Under the pieces are notes generated by a model. It did no database searches. It had not been told where the DNA came from and worked only from the letters and a program-made list of their open reading frames with translations. Below are positions 46,250 through 58,584 of a stretch of DNA of 64,000 nucleotides, one piece after another. The stretch is from Portulaca oleracea (lineage: Eukaryota; Streptophyta; Magnoliopsida; Caryophyllales; Portulacaceae): contig CM055882.1 of the NCBI GenBank assembly GCA_029582165.1, positions 18,617,867 to 18,681,866 of the forward strand. Direction: 5' to 3'. The first letter of the stretch is position 1. Each line of letters begins with the position of its first letter. Made by a program: the position numbers and the translations under genes.

Positions 46250-48071
46250 TCTGCCAGTCACCCTCTTCGCTTGGACTTCTTCTCTAATACTCCCTCCCCT
46301 CAATTTTATGTATCGTTTTCAAGGAACCAACGAAAACTAAAAACGATAATAGTATGAATAAATTTCTTGAATGAGAGTACTATGAATTTTTGAGAAATTT
46401 TGTGTTAATAATAGGCTACTGATTTCATGAAGTAGAAACTCAGTTTAATGATGACGTGGAGAGTTGTGCTTGATGCTTAATCCTTTCTCACAAGTTTTTT
46501 CGTATAAGCTGGCAACAGGGTTTGTTGATATAAACTATTGACTTAAGAAACTGTGTTGACATTAATCTTTATGCATTAAACAATGGAGTAAAATGATATT
46601 GATATTGACAAAAAAACTTTATCATCTTGTGCAAAAAACTTGTGACAAAGGATCAAGAATTAAGTACAACCCTCCACATCATCATCAAACCGAGTTTCTG
46701 CCTCATAGACTCGGTAGTGTATTGCTAATATAAAATATTATTCCATGCATATATGATGACCCCCAAACCTATACTTATATAGGCTGTGGCTAACTAATTA
46801 ATTAGTTTAGCTGTAACAACCGATATTTCTAAACTCGATTTACCATGTTAATTAAAATTTTAATCTCAATTACAATACATGATTTGATTTAATTTAATTA
46901 GCCAAACTCCTTTACTTTTCAATTGGTTATACTAGCAAATACTTACGCGTTAATGTGCGATTAATTATAAAAAATACCCAATGATCGCTTGATATAATTT
47001 TTATCATACATAACAAAGCAACTCAAAAGACAAACAAGAGAAAAACACTAGCTCGATCATGCATCACATATCATATATCATATATCATATATCATATCAT
47101 CATCATCATATATATATATTTCTGGGTACAAAGAGTGATGATTGAAATAAGTGGATTCTAATAAGGGCATTTTGGGAAACCTATAATTGATTCTATTTAT
47201 TTTTTTTAAAAGAATCATGTAATATTAACGTGTGTATTAATGCATTGATGACTTTCTTTATTTTCCTTTTTTTCATATGCACTATTCTTTTTTTTATTCT
47301 TTTAAATAAGAAAACTATTCTTTTTATTTTTCAATATTGTTTTTTTCTTTATCTTTTAAAATATAGCATCAGTAATATTTTCAACAATATATATAGTTTA
47401 CTTGCGTCCCGTGTAGCGCACGGGTCTAAGTACTAGTGTATAATAAAAGCAACGCCATAACATGTTTGCATGATAATGCCCTTCCTTGACAAAAAAAACT
47501 AAGCTTCAAATTCTCCCATTAATTCTTAAATTCACTTTCAAGTTTTTTTAATATATTTATTGTTTGAATCGGACTTAATCATCGGGCCTAATCAGATTGG
47601 AGGTGGTCACCTCCATATTCGCTCCAATTATAGTCAGAGTTAGACTTTTTTATTCGAATTCAGATTTCTTTTCGTTAGATTTCGATTAGATTTTCTGCTT
47701 TGGATCGGTGCAGATTCGCTTTGAACTCTGATATGACTATCATCGCTAATTGAAATGCATGGGTGCCGTAGAAATGTAAAAATGTATGCAACTTGCATGT
47801 TAGTGTAGCCCCTGAAAATGACAATAAATAAACAACAAAGAAGCCAAAGACTGAAAAATACATCACAAACATAAACCCAAACAATAAAGTTAGTGTAAGT
47901 CATTCATAAATAAAACTCAAAATTAATGGTATGACGATCATTTTAGTGTATAATGATCTTAATATTTATGTATTTATTATTAATTAATTAAAATTTTAAT
48001 TATTAGGCGGTGAAAAATAGACGAAGTCTAAGAATATTTAATTTTTGTAGTCTCAAATTCATTATAGATAA
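46250..48071. other. AT-rich upstream region, no gene
   Basis: Contains a CATATAT-type microsatellite (about 47065-47118) and a Helitron-like 3' end (47408-47436). A CTCCCTCC-type motif near 46290 lacks a partner. Open frames here are short and AT-rich and are not called. Confidence 0.4.
47408..47436 (+). mobile_element. Helitron-like 3' terminus
   Basis: A CCCGTG/CACGGG hairpin with loop TAGCG (47408-47424) is followed eight bases later by CTAG and then T, matching the Helitron rule of a short hairpin upstream of a CTRR end inserted next to T. The 5' end (TC) could not be fixed. Confidence 0.5.
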
Positions 48072-48291
48072 TGTAATGACCCAATTTTATTTTAGTTTTT
48101 TAAATATTCTTAGTCTCATTTTCCAATTAATACTTGAGTTCATAATGTCCATGTATATCCATCATGTCATGATGTCCATCATAATCCATGTACGTTCATG
48201 TCATAGGAATCCATGTTGTCCATAAAGGTACATAGAGTGCACATGTCTCAAGTTCCTCAGGATGGCCTCTTTCATGTTAAACTCATTTATT

Positions 48292-48552
48292 AAGGTCATA
48301 TTATGGGTTATGTGAGGCCAAATGGGGCTTATCTTCTTAAGGAATATGGTAGGTAATCCTCACTACAATACTCCTAAGGAAGGGCTCTCATGACTCCAAC
48401 AGTCCCCTTAAGTCCATATTATTAAAGTCAATTTGAGGGTTGAGCTAGCCTAATGGGGCTTATCTTGCCATAAGAGTAAGGTGGGTGGTCCTTACTACAT
48501 AACTCCAATGGAAGAGCACCCATGGCTTAAGTTTTCTCTCTTAGGTCCATAT
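48292..48552. repeat. Diverged tandem repeat of about 120-130 bp, two copies
   Basis: Shared words: AGTCCATATT/AGGTCATATT, AATGGGGCTTATCTT, GGTGGGTGGTCCTTACTACA-like and GGAAGAGCACCCATGGCTT-like segments. Confidence 0.65.
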
Positions 48553-51152
48553 TAAGGTGATTCATAGTAAGGGAAGGGGAGTACTTTTTCATTAATCCCT
48601 TAGTTTCCATTACAAGTACATTGAGTTCTTAATGATGGAAATAAAACCAGAGTTCAAATTATAAGGAAAGTGGAAATCGCATATGCTTAGTTAAGATTTT
48701 ATTTAAGACTTCTTGAAATAGGCCCATGCTTCCCATATCATAATGCCCATGCCTCCCCAAGTCCCCATCCTTGAAGGTCACTGCACATCAAGTCTCCTTT
48801 GAAAGACTAGTACCTAAGAGGGGGACATAAACATGGATTGACCAAAGCTAAGTATGGAGATGTAAAACATTCATAAACATATACATAAAGAACATGACAC
48901 ATGCTTATGATTTTATGACCTATATGCATAATGGTCATAAAATGGCTTTATCAAGCACTTGGATGTCCATGATGCCCCTATATGATTTCTTTGTGGAGGA
49001 TCCTCATACATAATTACATAAACCATGATGCCTACTTAGTGGTACCACTTATCATAAACTTGTCATATGCCCAAGGGACTTTGAGAACCATAGAAAAATC
49101 ATAAAAGAATCATAAATCCATAAAAATGAGTGTGCCTTAGAGACAATCACTCTTGTCATATTTAGGACTTTTAGATAACCATTGTACCTATGGAGACTTA
49201 CTAAGGAAGATTCAAGATCATCCACTGCATGTCATGAATGTATGAGTATGAATATATGATGATGATGATATGAACACATGAAGTTAGCATAACTTATAAT
49301 TTTTCATATTATGAACCCAAGATCATGTTTCACTTGGTCATACAACTATGGTAACAACAATATCATCATTATCTACATAATGAACTTAGGACTTATTTTC
49401 ATGGTTTTAGAATTTAAAGTTAGTATCATCAGTACATAATCATCCATCCACATATAGCATATAAACATAAAACATGAGTCTTATTAAGTATAATTAATCA
49501 ACTAAATAAAAATTTGCATAATTAGAATGATTTCAAGCCCTTATGGCCCTCTCTTAGACACTCAACACATATTCCATTAGGGCTGAAAATCTTGATCTCC
49601 ATACCTTGATCTCCTTGGGTTTTCGATATCATGAAAATCATATTAATTAGCTAAAATTAGTACCACAATCCTACATGTAAAAGCCTTAATGAAAAATAGT
49701 TTTTTTTTTTGTTGATTTTAACTTGCTATGGCTACTGGAATTTTTAAAGAAATCAATCTAGCTCTTACTTGGGTTCTAGCAAAAGTGTAATTAAAAGACA
49801 ACTCACTTTTAATTTCAAACAAAGCTACTTTTAATAACTCTTTTACTAGTGGTTTTATAGCTAGAACATGAAGAACTTAGCTCTAAACTTTCCATTTCCA
49901 TATTTGAGGCAAAAATCATTTTGGGGGCAGAAAAATCAGTTTTTTACCCGATTTTGTTTATTTTCGTTCTCCCTCTATACAAAAGCTTTGAAGTTCATTC
50001 CACTTGAAAAAGTTCCGTTTATGAGTCTAGTTTACCCTCGTATTTTTATTTATTTTTAAGAGTTACCGATTAATACATTTTTTACAAAATCCGAACCTAT
50101 GTCAGAATAGACGCGAATCTGAAAAGGGTTTGGTTTTTGCTCTATAACTCACTGCCCTTATATTTTTTTTTGCAAAGCAAATTTTTTTGTGAGTTTCTAG
50201 ACATCTAAACCTATAACTTTCATGTTGAAAGTTTTTCCAAAATATGGTTTTATCATAAGGATATTTAAGGTAAGAAAAAACTCAAAAACTCGATTGTGTA
50301 AAGCAAGTAAAACTTCTTCTTGAACTTACATAGCAGCCGATTGTTATGAGGTTTCTAAGGGACATTTTTCTTATATATTTAACACTACTTTTACACCTAG
50401 ATTAAGTGTGAAGAAGTAAAAATCGAATTAGAGAAGAAAATGTCATTTTAAGGAGATTTTAACCCCTTTTTCCTATTTTTAGAAGAATTCACACTTCTTT
50501 ATTAATTGAAACCAATGTAAGAGATTAAACTTTAAGTAGTATAATACCTTGAAAAAGACTAGAGAAGTGTGGAAAATATTTCTTGGAAGCAAAGTCTTCT
50601 TTCTACTTCTATTCTTCTATTCTTTAATGGGGTTCTTTTGGTGTTTGAGGGGAATGTTGGGATAAGGATGTTTTTGGAATGATATGGAGTGTATGTGGAT
50701 TATATAATGATAAGAAGAAGAAATTCAACTGATGGAGAGAGAAGAGGGGTGGATTTTGCTTGATTATTTAGTGTGTGATATTAGACAAAATATTTGGAGG
50801 GTTTAGTAGGGCTAGTAGGGGCTATATAGGAGTAATCATTAGACATATTGTAACTTGTATTTACATTTAAAAAAAACAACTAGATTGTGCTGCATTTTTC
50901 TTCTTTTCGGAATGGTGGGAAGTGTTCCCCTTTTTTTTGTTTTATTTTGATAAAAATAAAGTCTCTACATAGCTCCTACATATTCCTACTATCAACACTA
51001 ATTTCATTTTTTAATCTTTGAATGAGTATAAGCTGAATTTTGTTTGGTTTTGGGCTTCATGCTCTCTTTTTTTGTGTCGATTATTTTTATATTAAGGGTT
51101 TTTGGATGATAATATACCAGACTTTGGGGGTGTTGCATTGTATATACCAACC

Positions 51153-52427
51153 CAGGGTCGGTCCTGATATTTTTGGGGCCCTAGGCACATAGTAGATCAA
51201 TATGTAGATTGGGGCCCTTTTAATTGCCCATCTCTTTTTTTTTTTGGTTGACAAAGTTACATATAAAATCTTTTTTTAATTCTCAGTTCACTTTATGTAC
51301 ATTGTATGTTGGGTTTTTAAAAAAAACAAAAATAAAATAAAATAAAATAAATGTTAGGTTATTAATACTACCATCTATATTCTCGATTGTGCAGTTAAAT
51401 TAAGACAATTTTTTTTTTAATAAATTGTGAACCTTGAACAATCGTCCCTTGAGCCTATCTCCGGGAGCGGTCTTCAAGGAAAGAGACACGAAAAAATCTG
51501 CTTGATTTATCTTTGCAATAAGTTATATATATCTAAACCTAACGTACATAATTATTAATTAACCTTGATGCCTAATATCTTTTGCATGCATGCGTTAAAA
51601 TATAATATGGTACTAAAATATTATAAAAACAAGTAATTTAACTATGAAGTAATTGTTGTTGCTTTATCATATTATAAGTGGCACATTTTGGAAGTTATCT
51701 ATTGAGTTATATCCCTGGATTAATTTTCATATATTTGTTGAAACGATTCATTGTACATATTTTTTTTATTAATCCATTAAATATTGACTAATGATTAAAT
51801 TATTCAAATACAATTAAAACGTGTAAACTGTGAAAATAACAAAATTTATTAGGCATACCCAAACAAATTTTAATGACATAATTCATTGACAGATGTATTG
51901 GATTAATCTATATATTGTCATGACTCATGAAGCAATTTGAATAATTATGGATATTTCAATGTCATAATTTCCTAATTGTTATTTTGGATAAATTTCAAAT
52001 AATTAATATGAATATTACGCATTTTAAATTTTATAATTTAAAATCTTATAAACATAAAGATTAATATATATTGATGCGAAATACAATATATAAACTATTA
52101 TATATAGAAATTTGAATTAGAAGCCATCTAGTTGGTAAAAGGCAGTTGGGTAAAAGTTAAATTTTGGTAATTTTTGGCAAATTTATTCTAATATATCAAA
52201 ATTATTATTTTTTTGTTTTTAACTTCGGTAATTTTTGATATGTTTTGGTTAATTTTGTTAAATTTAGGTAAAAACTGGTAAATTTTGTTAAACTAAGGTT
52301 ACCCATAAATTTGACACGCCCTAAATCGGTAGTGAATGTGAAAGTATATAAATAAGGGTTGGAAATATTTTCATAAACGTTCAATTTATTATTTATGAAA
52401 GATTAAAGATTATTATTATTATTGTTG

Positions 52428-52467
<40 letters not shown>

Positions 52468-53009
52468 CATCATCATCATCATCATCATCAACTAATGCTA
52501 GTATACTAGCTAATCATTGACTTTCCGGTACTATTCATAGACACCATAAAACTCCTAGACTCGAATTTCAAAAAGTAAAAATTACTGGTCACATATAAAA
52601 CTAGTACAAGTAATTTTCACCAAAAAATGAAAAACTAATATATATAAATTATAAAACCTCCAAATTATATTGAGGATGACAATTTTGTTCTCCAATCTCA
52701 ACTTGCGGCAGAAAACCTAGCTAGCAGTAGCACCAACTGCCTTTGATTCTCATCCCCTTTCTCTATGAGATATCAAGAATAATTATTATATTATATATAG
52801 ATATTAAGGCAAACAGATCGTGGGCCTTAGGCCCATATCAATATATAATACTAAAGGCTAAGGTCGCGCTGAACTGAGCCTGCAATTTTATGGACAGTGG
52901 GTTAAAACATATTTCAGCTGGCTGGGGCCCCTAAAACTCACTCTCTTATTTCTAAAACTCGTGGGCCCTGGGCGGTGGCCCCTTGGGCCTACCCCCAGGG
53001 CCGGGCCTG
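51153..53009. mobile_element. Non-autonomous hAT element, 1857 bp
   Basis: Ends CAGGGTCGGTCCTGA and, from the right, CAGGCCCGGCCCTGG, flanked by the exact 8-bp duplication TACCAACC (51145-51152 and 53010-53017). It is AT-rich with a (TTA)n/(ATC)n microsatellite and GGTAAATTTT-like words, and has no transposase. Confidence 0.88.
52410..52490. repeat. (ATT)n(ATC)n microsatellite
   Basis: About 80 bp of trinucleotide repeat switching from ATT through GTT to ATC units. Confidence 0.95.
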
Positions 53010-53439
53010 TACCAACCTTTACTATTGGACAACAATATCTCTGACCTTTATACCTAGATAACATTATTATACCAACAGTAACTAAGCGGACGGAGAACCG
53101 GTGATCAATGCGCTAACATGGTTGTCGAAGGGGAAAAAAATGGTCCCAAGCCAATAACTTCACTAACCTCTTAGTTTTTCTCACTAACCCATAATACAAG
53201 ATGAACCGTGTGGGATCAATTCACTTTTGGTTCATCTATGGTCACCGGCTCATGTGAAGCTACACTCTCCTCTCCTCGAGTCAAACCCAGTTTCGATGTC
53301 CATTTCATGGTGGATTTGGGTCCTTGGGGGGTCAATAGGGTTGTCAAGGAGAGTGATGTTTCATTCTATGAAGACCACGGGCCATAGGATGACTTCTAGG
53401 GTCTTTATCAGACCATTCCCGAGCATTGTCAACTTGGGG

Positions 53440-53960
53440 AGTTGATATGCATATGCCTTCACTCTTTCAACCTTAACTACTTCAATACATCTCCGATGGA
53501 CTTTAAATTTTGGGAGTTTAAAGTAGACACTGAGAGCTTTCTATCGATATATTATGGATCTAAACAGAGGCTGGATGAAGAAGTTACACGAGTCAGAAGT
53601 CGGCAGGAAAAGCTACCCAGAAACGCTAGCAGCGTCTCATGGATGCCACTAGCGCCTCCCCATCAGCGCCCTTTTCCTTTGTTATATAGAGACGCTGGCA
53701 GCGTCAAAAAGACACCACCAGCGCCTCCTCCTTTTCTCCAGCAGATACGCGTTCTTTTCCCCCTTTCCTTTATATATACATGTTTCCCCTTCCTTAGTTT
53801 AAGTTTATGAAGTTTTTAAGTTTAGACTAAAAAATCCTCTCTTTTCGAGAGTTTGTAATTGTGGGTTTTCAAACCCTGATCAATGAAAGCAAATCCTTTG
53901 GGTGGAAATTGCTTGGCGATTTCTCTTCTTTATGAGTTGGTGTTTTTCCTCCACTGTTTG
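53440..53960 (+). mobile_element. Gypsy LTR fragment (copy C)
   Basis: The block at 53465-53620 is the reverse complement of the conserved block in LTRs A and B (ACTGAGAGCTTTC, then AGTCGGCAGGAAAAGC). It is followed by an AGCGTC/GACGCT palindrome cluster (53622-53735, including GACGCTGGCAGCGTC). Boundaries and TSD were not found; it lies inside the loop of the MULE element. Confidence 0.6.
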
Positions 53961-54546
53961 TGAGATTTCTTTGGTGTTTAATGGAGCTGTGCTTGTGGAA
54001 GGTCATCGTGCAAGTGATTGAACATCTTAGTTCAATTGGGCGAGTGTGTACTCTTTACAATTGTTCATATCCTTTCAATTTCATGCTTATCTCCTTAAAT
54101 CCCAAAACCCTAAAAAAATTAGTTTGGTGTGTTTATGAGTTCTATAGGTGGATTTCCATCATCCACATGATTTTGGATAGACCCTAGCTCCCATTTCCTC
54201 TCCAAAAGACATTGGTTGGTTGTGTTTCACGTCATATGAAGACCGGTTCGCCACCCCGTTAGTCATTGTGTTAGGGTCAATTTTTTTAACGTGGGTTAGT
54301 GAGAAAAATGGAGGGGTTAATGAGGATATTGGGCATTGGCCAATTATTTTTCCTCCGCCTGTCACGTCAAAATCAAGACGAGTTAAACAGTCACCAGCCC
54401 CTGGTACAATAATCTCATGAAAGTATAAAGGTCATGGATATTGTTGGTATATTACAATCCAATACCCCCAAAGGCCAGTATATTGTCATCCAATATCTCT
54501 TATACTAATGTCCGAAATCGGGCTTCTTTAAAGTACATAAAAGTTA

Positions 54547-55185
54547 GGGTTATTGGATTCTAATAATACGAAATTTGGGCCACATAAGACTTAATAATAT
54601 GAACTTTCGATTTGATTCTTAATAATACGAACTTTGACCTTTATGGCTCTGATAACCGCCAGTTAGGGATTATTTGACTCGCCGGAAACATGAGTTGGCA
54701 GGCAAGGCATGTGTTCCCTCTTGTTTGACCTTCCCACCTCGTGATTGACCAAAAAGGCCGTATCGGCCCTCTCTCTTTCTCTCTCCTCTCTCCCCCCTCA
54801 CTCTCTCCTTTCTTTGTTTCAGATCTCCGATCCAGCCGCCCCCCCTCTCTTTCACAATTTTCAGAGAGGAGAGAGAAAGGGGGGGCTGGATCGGAGATCT
54901 GAAACAAAGAAAGGAGAGAGAGGGGGGAGAGAGGAGAGAGAAATAGAGAGGGGGGCTGACATGACATTTTTTTGGTCAACTGCTGAGGTGGCAGGGTCAA
55001 ACAAGAGGGAACACATGCCTTGCCTGCCAACTCATGTTTCCGGCGAGTCAAATAATCCCTAACTCGGTGGCGTGTTACTGTAGCCAACAGGGGGTCAAAG
55101 TTCGTATTATTAAGAATCAAATCGAAAGTTCATATTATTAAGTCTTATATGGCCCAAAGTTCGTATTATTAGAATCCAATAACCC
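54547..55185. mobile_element. MULE-type foldback MITE, 639 bp
   Basis: Near-perfect palindrome centred at about 54866 with ends GGGTTATTGGATTCTAATAA and its complement. It is flanked by the exact 9-bp duplication TAAAAGTTA (54538-54546 and 55186-55194). The arms include (CT)n/(GA)n-rich segments; ORFs inside are mirror images of each other. Confidence 0.9.
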
Positions 55186-55279
55186 TAAAAGTTATAATAA
55201 ATCACATATAAATAACTAAATGATTCATAAATATTAATAATTATATTTGAAATAATAAAATTATTATGAGGGTGTTACA

Positions 55280-55900
55280 AATCCTACCCCTTTAAAGAAG
55301 TTTCATCCCCGAAACTTGACCTATCCGCCTAACCGAAAAAGTGTTGGTACTTGCTTCTCATATCTTCCTAAGGTTCCCAAGTCATTTCTTGCGTTCTGAA
55401 AGAGTTCCATAGCACATTAACGAGTGGTATGGTCTTGTTTCGTACTTTCTTCACTCCGCGTTCTAAGGTGCTTACGGGTTCTTCTATAAACTCAAGACCT
55501 TCAGGTTGCATTTCAAGATGTTCATAGCTAATGACGTGCTCGGGGTTGTAGACATACTTTCTGAGTTGGACACATGAAAGGTGTCATATACATGATGCAA
55601 CGCAGGCGGTAGGGCTAGTTGATAAGCCGCCTTTCCTCTCCTTCGAAGAATTTTGAAAGGTCCAACGTAGCGGGGGCTAAACTTCCCATTTTTCCCGAAC
55701 CTCTTGATTCCTTTGTTAGGAGAGACCTTCAAAAAGACCTTGTCTCCTATTTCAAATTCGAGTGGTTTTCTTCGCTTGTCTGGATACATCTTCAGTCGGG
55801 ATTGGGCCTTAACAAGATTTTCTCGTACTAACTTGATCTTTTCAACAAATTCTTGGACCATTTCGGGACCAATCAATCGAGTCTCGGCCAAATCACTCTA
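55280..55900 (-). pseudogene. Tekay-like chromovirus integrase C-terminus and chromodomain, broken
   Basis: The frame at 55891-55484 has the integrase tail: SDLAETRLIGPEMVQEFVEK, QSRLKMYPDKRRKPLEFEIG, DKVFLKVSPNKGIKRFGKNG, KFSPRYVGPFKILRRRGKAA. After a frameshift, a second frame gives YVYNPEHVISYEHLEMQPEG, KKVRNKTIPLVNVLWNSFRT and QEMTWEP, a chromodomain (targets integration to heterochromatin marks), then stops. The polypurine tract and LTR follow at once. The upstream side is cut by the CACTA element at 55901. Confidence 0.85.
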
Positions 55901-55919
55901 CACTACAAGATGGCAGGCC

Positions 55920-56170
55920 AAATAAGACCGTTTCAAGCGGCTGTTTAATAAACGGTCGCAAGAAAGAGCCGGTCGACCGTTCATAAACGACCGTTAATGA
56001 ACGGTCGCTAGGTAACGACCGTACAAAGAAACGGTCGTTCACAGGAACGAGCGTTCAATTAAACGGTCGCTAGGTAGCGACCGTTAAATTGAACGATGCG
56101 TTCTATGAACGGCGCTTATTTTATCGATGGTCTCAGCGACCGTTCAATTGAACGGTCGTTCAATGAACGG
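55920..56170. repeat. CACTA subterminal repeats (ACGGTCG and CGACCGT)
   Basis: About a dozen copies of ACGGTCG(C/T) in both orientations, several back-to-back as TGAACGGTCGTTCA-like units. Arrays like this near the ends of CACTA elements are binding sites for the TnpA-type protein. Confidence 0.85.
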
Positions 56171-57546
56171 TCGTTCGCCTTTTTATACCGTCGAACGGCT
56201 CCAATCTCATTCAATTGCGCAACTCTTACTCTCAAAATCCAATTACTCTTCTCCCTCTTCTTGCTAGCCGGCGAATTGGACCGGAAACCGCCGCCTGCCG
56301 CCACATTCCGCCGGAACCGACGACGGTAAGTCCTCCTCTTCTCCCTCCTTATCAATTCTTCTAAGTTTTTGGCGGTTAATAACAACGTAAGCACTTCCTC
56401 TTGCTAGCAAATCGGACCCGGAACCGCCACTTTTTTGGTCCCGCCTTCACCGTCCGCGCCGCTGTCGCCGTCGCCGTCGCTCACTGCCGCCGTCGTTCTC
56501 TCCGGTAAATTATTTGAAATTTGTCAATTTTGTTAATTATATATTTATTTGTATAAATTATGAGCATGCATTAATTAGGTTAGTATTTGTGAATAATTTG
56601 AGTGAATAATTAGTATTTATTCGGTTAATTTTTGTGTTAGTTGTATGTTAGTTGTATTAGTTTAATGATATGTTGTGAAATTGTATGTTAATTAGGTTAG
56701 TTATATTACTGTTTAAGTATTGTATGTTAATTAGGTTAGGTATGTGGTGAAATTTGTCAATTAGTCTAATGGTATGTTTATGTGTATGTTGTTGTGTTAA
56801 TTGTGTTTTATTATTGGATTTTTGTATTAATTGTATGTTACTTGTATTAGTTAGTAATGTTTTGTAATATTTATTGTTTTAGTTATGAAAATTGTTAATT
56901 GTATGTTTATGTGTATAAATTATGAGCATGCGTAAATTAGTATGGATTAGGTTAATACATGTGTAAAGAATGTTTAGTTAGTTATGTTGTATATAATTGT
57001 TTTAGCACGCTTAAAATTTATTTGAATCTACGACATGGAAATCTACCATTATTAGAAAAAAGTGTTGAGTTGGGATGATTTTGGTAGTTTTTAGTAAATT
57101 AGTTAGTTATTATGTTTGATTAGAAATGAATTTACGCGACTGACAACTTTGTTGGATAACTTAATTAAAGGCAAGCCTCTAAATGTAATTGACCCTTGTT
57201 GGATTTCTCGTACATATAACTCAGACAACTTGTTCATCACAACAAGGGTGAATTGAAGTTTAGAGACATGCCTTTAATTAAGTTAATCTCTGAAGTTGTT
57301 AGCGTAAGTTTGTTTCGTATCCAAACTAATTGCTATCTTAATTATTCATAACCCCAAATGAAGACATGAGTTATAAATAACTATGTCACATCCCTTTGCT
57401 AGCTTAAGTACTCAACAACCAGTTTAGTATTAGTAAATAGGTTAGTTGTCATGGTTGTTTGGAGTAGAAAGTAGGGTAATTTATAGTTCTAGTTTGTTAG
57501 TTGTAGATGTCATAAAAAGTGGTCGAGTGTGGGTTCTGTTAGTGTC

Positions 57547-57774
57547 CATGAGAGTGTGGTTGTTCCTGATAGTTTATGGCTGAAAAATACTTTCATGAGT
57601 CGTACCGAGTCTCCAATTTATTTGTCTAGTTCCCAAAAAGTAGCGCAATCTCAACAGTAATTTCACTGCTGAGATTGCGCTATTTTTTGGGAACCAGACA
57701 AATAAAAGGAGAGTCGGTACGACTCATGAAAGTTTTTTTCAGCCATAAATTATCAGGAACAATCACACTCTCAT
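57547..57774. repeat. Inverted repeat (hairpin 1) in the CACTA intron
   Basis: The arms pair ATGAGAGTGTGGTTGTTCC on the left with the complementary CACACTCTCAT on the right, with the centre near 57660. Arms are about 105 bp. Confidence 0.85.
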
Positions 57775-57949
57775 CGGGTAATAACATTATCCTCTTGATT
57801 ATTGACATATATAGCTTAGTTGTAGATGTCATAGAAAAGTGTTGAGTTTGGATGCTTTTGGTAGTTATTAGAAAGTAGGGTAATTTATAGTTCTAGTATG
57901 TTAGTTGTAGATGTCATTAAAAGTGGTCGAGTGTGGGTTACATTAGTGT

Positions 57950-58453
57950 CCATGAGTGTGGTTATTCTTGATAATTTATGGTGAAAAATACTTTCATGCG
58001 TCGTACCGATTCTCCAATTTCTTTGTCTGGTTCCTTAAAGTAGCGCATCTCGGCGGTGATATTGCGCGAGGTCTATAGTCTTTGTAGGAGTTAGAGCGTC
58101 TCAGTTCGGTACAATCTTGTGTTTCCATTGTGCACAGTGGGCAACAAGACAAGCGGGAATGAGAGAGAAGCTTATAGTAAAAGGTCTAATAGAAATTGTA
58201 TTTCTATTAGACCTTTTACTATAAGCTTCTCTCTCATTCCCGCCTTGTCTTGCTGCCCACCAGGTTGCACAATGGAAACACTGCATTGTATCGAATCTGA
58301 GATGCTTCTAACTCCCATAGCATTATAGACCTCGCGCAATTTCACTGCTGAGATTGCACTATTTTTTGGGAACTAGACAAATAAAAGGAGAGTCGGTACG
58401 ACTCATGAAAGTTTTTTTCAGCCATAAATTATCAGGAACAATCACACTCTCAT
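57950..58453. repeat. Long inverted repeat (hairpin 2) in the CACTA intron
   Basis: Arms of about 250 bp centred at 58200. The inner 60 bp on each side (58138-58197 and 58201-58258) are almost perfectly complementary. The outer arms are related to hairpin 1, and its right arm is a near-copy of 57662-57869 about 679 bp upstream. Confidence 0.9.
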
Positions 58454-58584
58454 CGGGTAATAACATTATCCTCTTGACTATTGACATATATAGCTTAGTT
58501 GTAGATGTCATAGAAAAGTCTTGAGTTTGGATGCTTTTGGTTGTTATAAGTAAGTGAGCTCACCTAGCAAATTATTGTGTTGAC

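Larger units (their letters stand above)
51096..54499. mobile_element. MULE-type foldback element, 3.4 kb including nested insertions
   Basis: Inverted termini: left GGGTTTTTGGATGATAATAT, right (reverse complement) GAGATATTGGATGACAATAT, both followed by CTTTGGGGGT. They are flanked by the 9-bp pair TTATATTAA/TTATACTAA (51087-51095 and 54500-54508, one mismatch). Arms extend to about 53230 and 54215 once the hAT insert (51153-53009) is removed. The ends belong to the same family as the elements at 34337 and 54547. Confidence 0.75.
48072..55279 (-). mobile_element. 3' LTR of a Tekay-like chromovirus, split by nested insertions
   Basis: On the minus strand it starts TGTAACACCC right after a polypurine tract (AAAGGGGTAGGAT, 55280-55294) and ends GGGTCATTACA at 48072. 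Removing the two MULE elements leaves about 3.1 kb, within the range for Tekay LTRs. The integrase and chromodomain remnant lies directly upstream. The LTR is AT-rich and noncoding. Confidence 0.75.

Noticed and set aside
46280..46330. Stowaway-like end (ACTCCCTCC)
   Set aside because: No partner terminus or TA-flanked right end within a few hundred bases.
54641..55120. 159-codon minus-strand ORF with Arg/Glu/Gly-rich mirror ORFs
   Set aside because: It lies in the arms of a palindromic MULE MITE; both strands give similar ORFs because of the inverted repeat.
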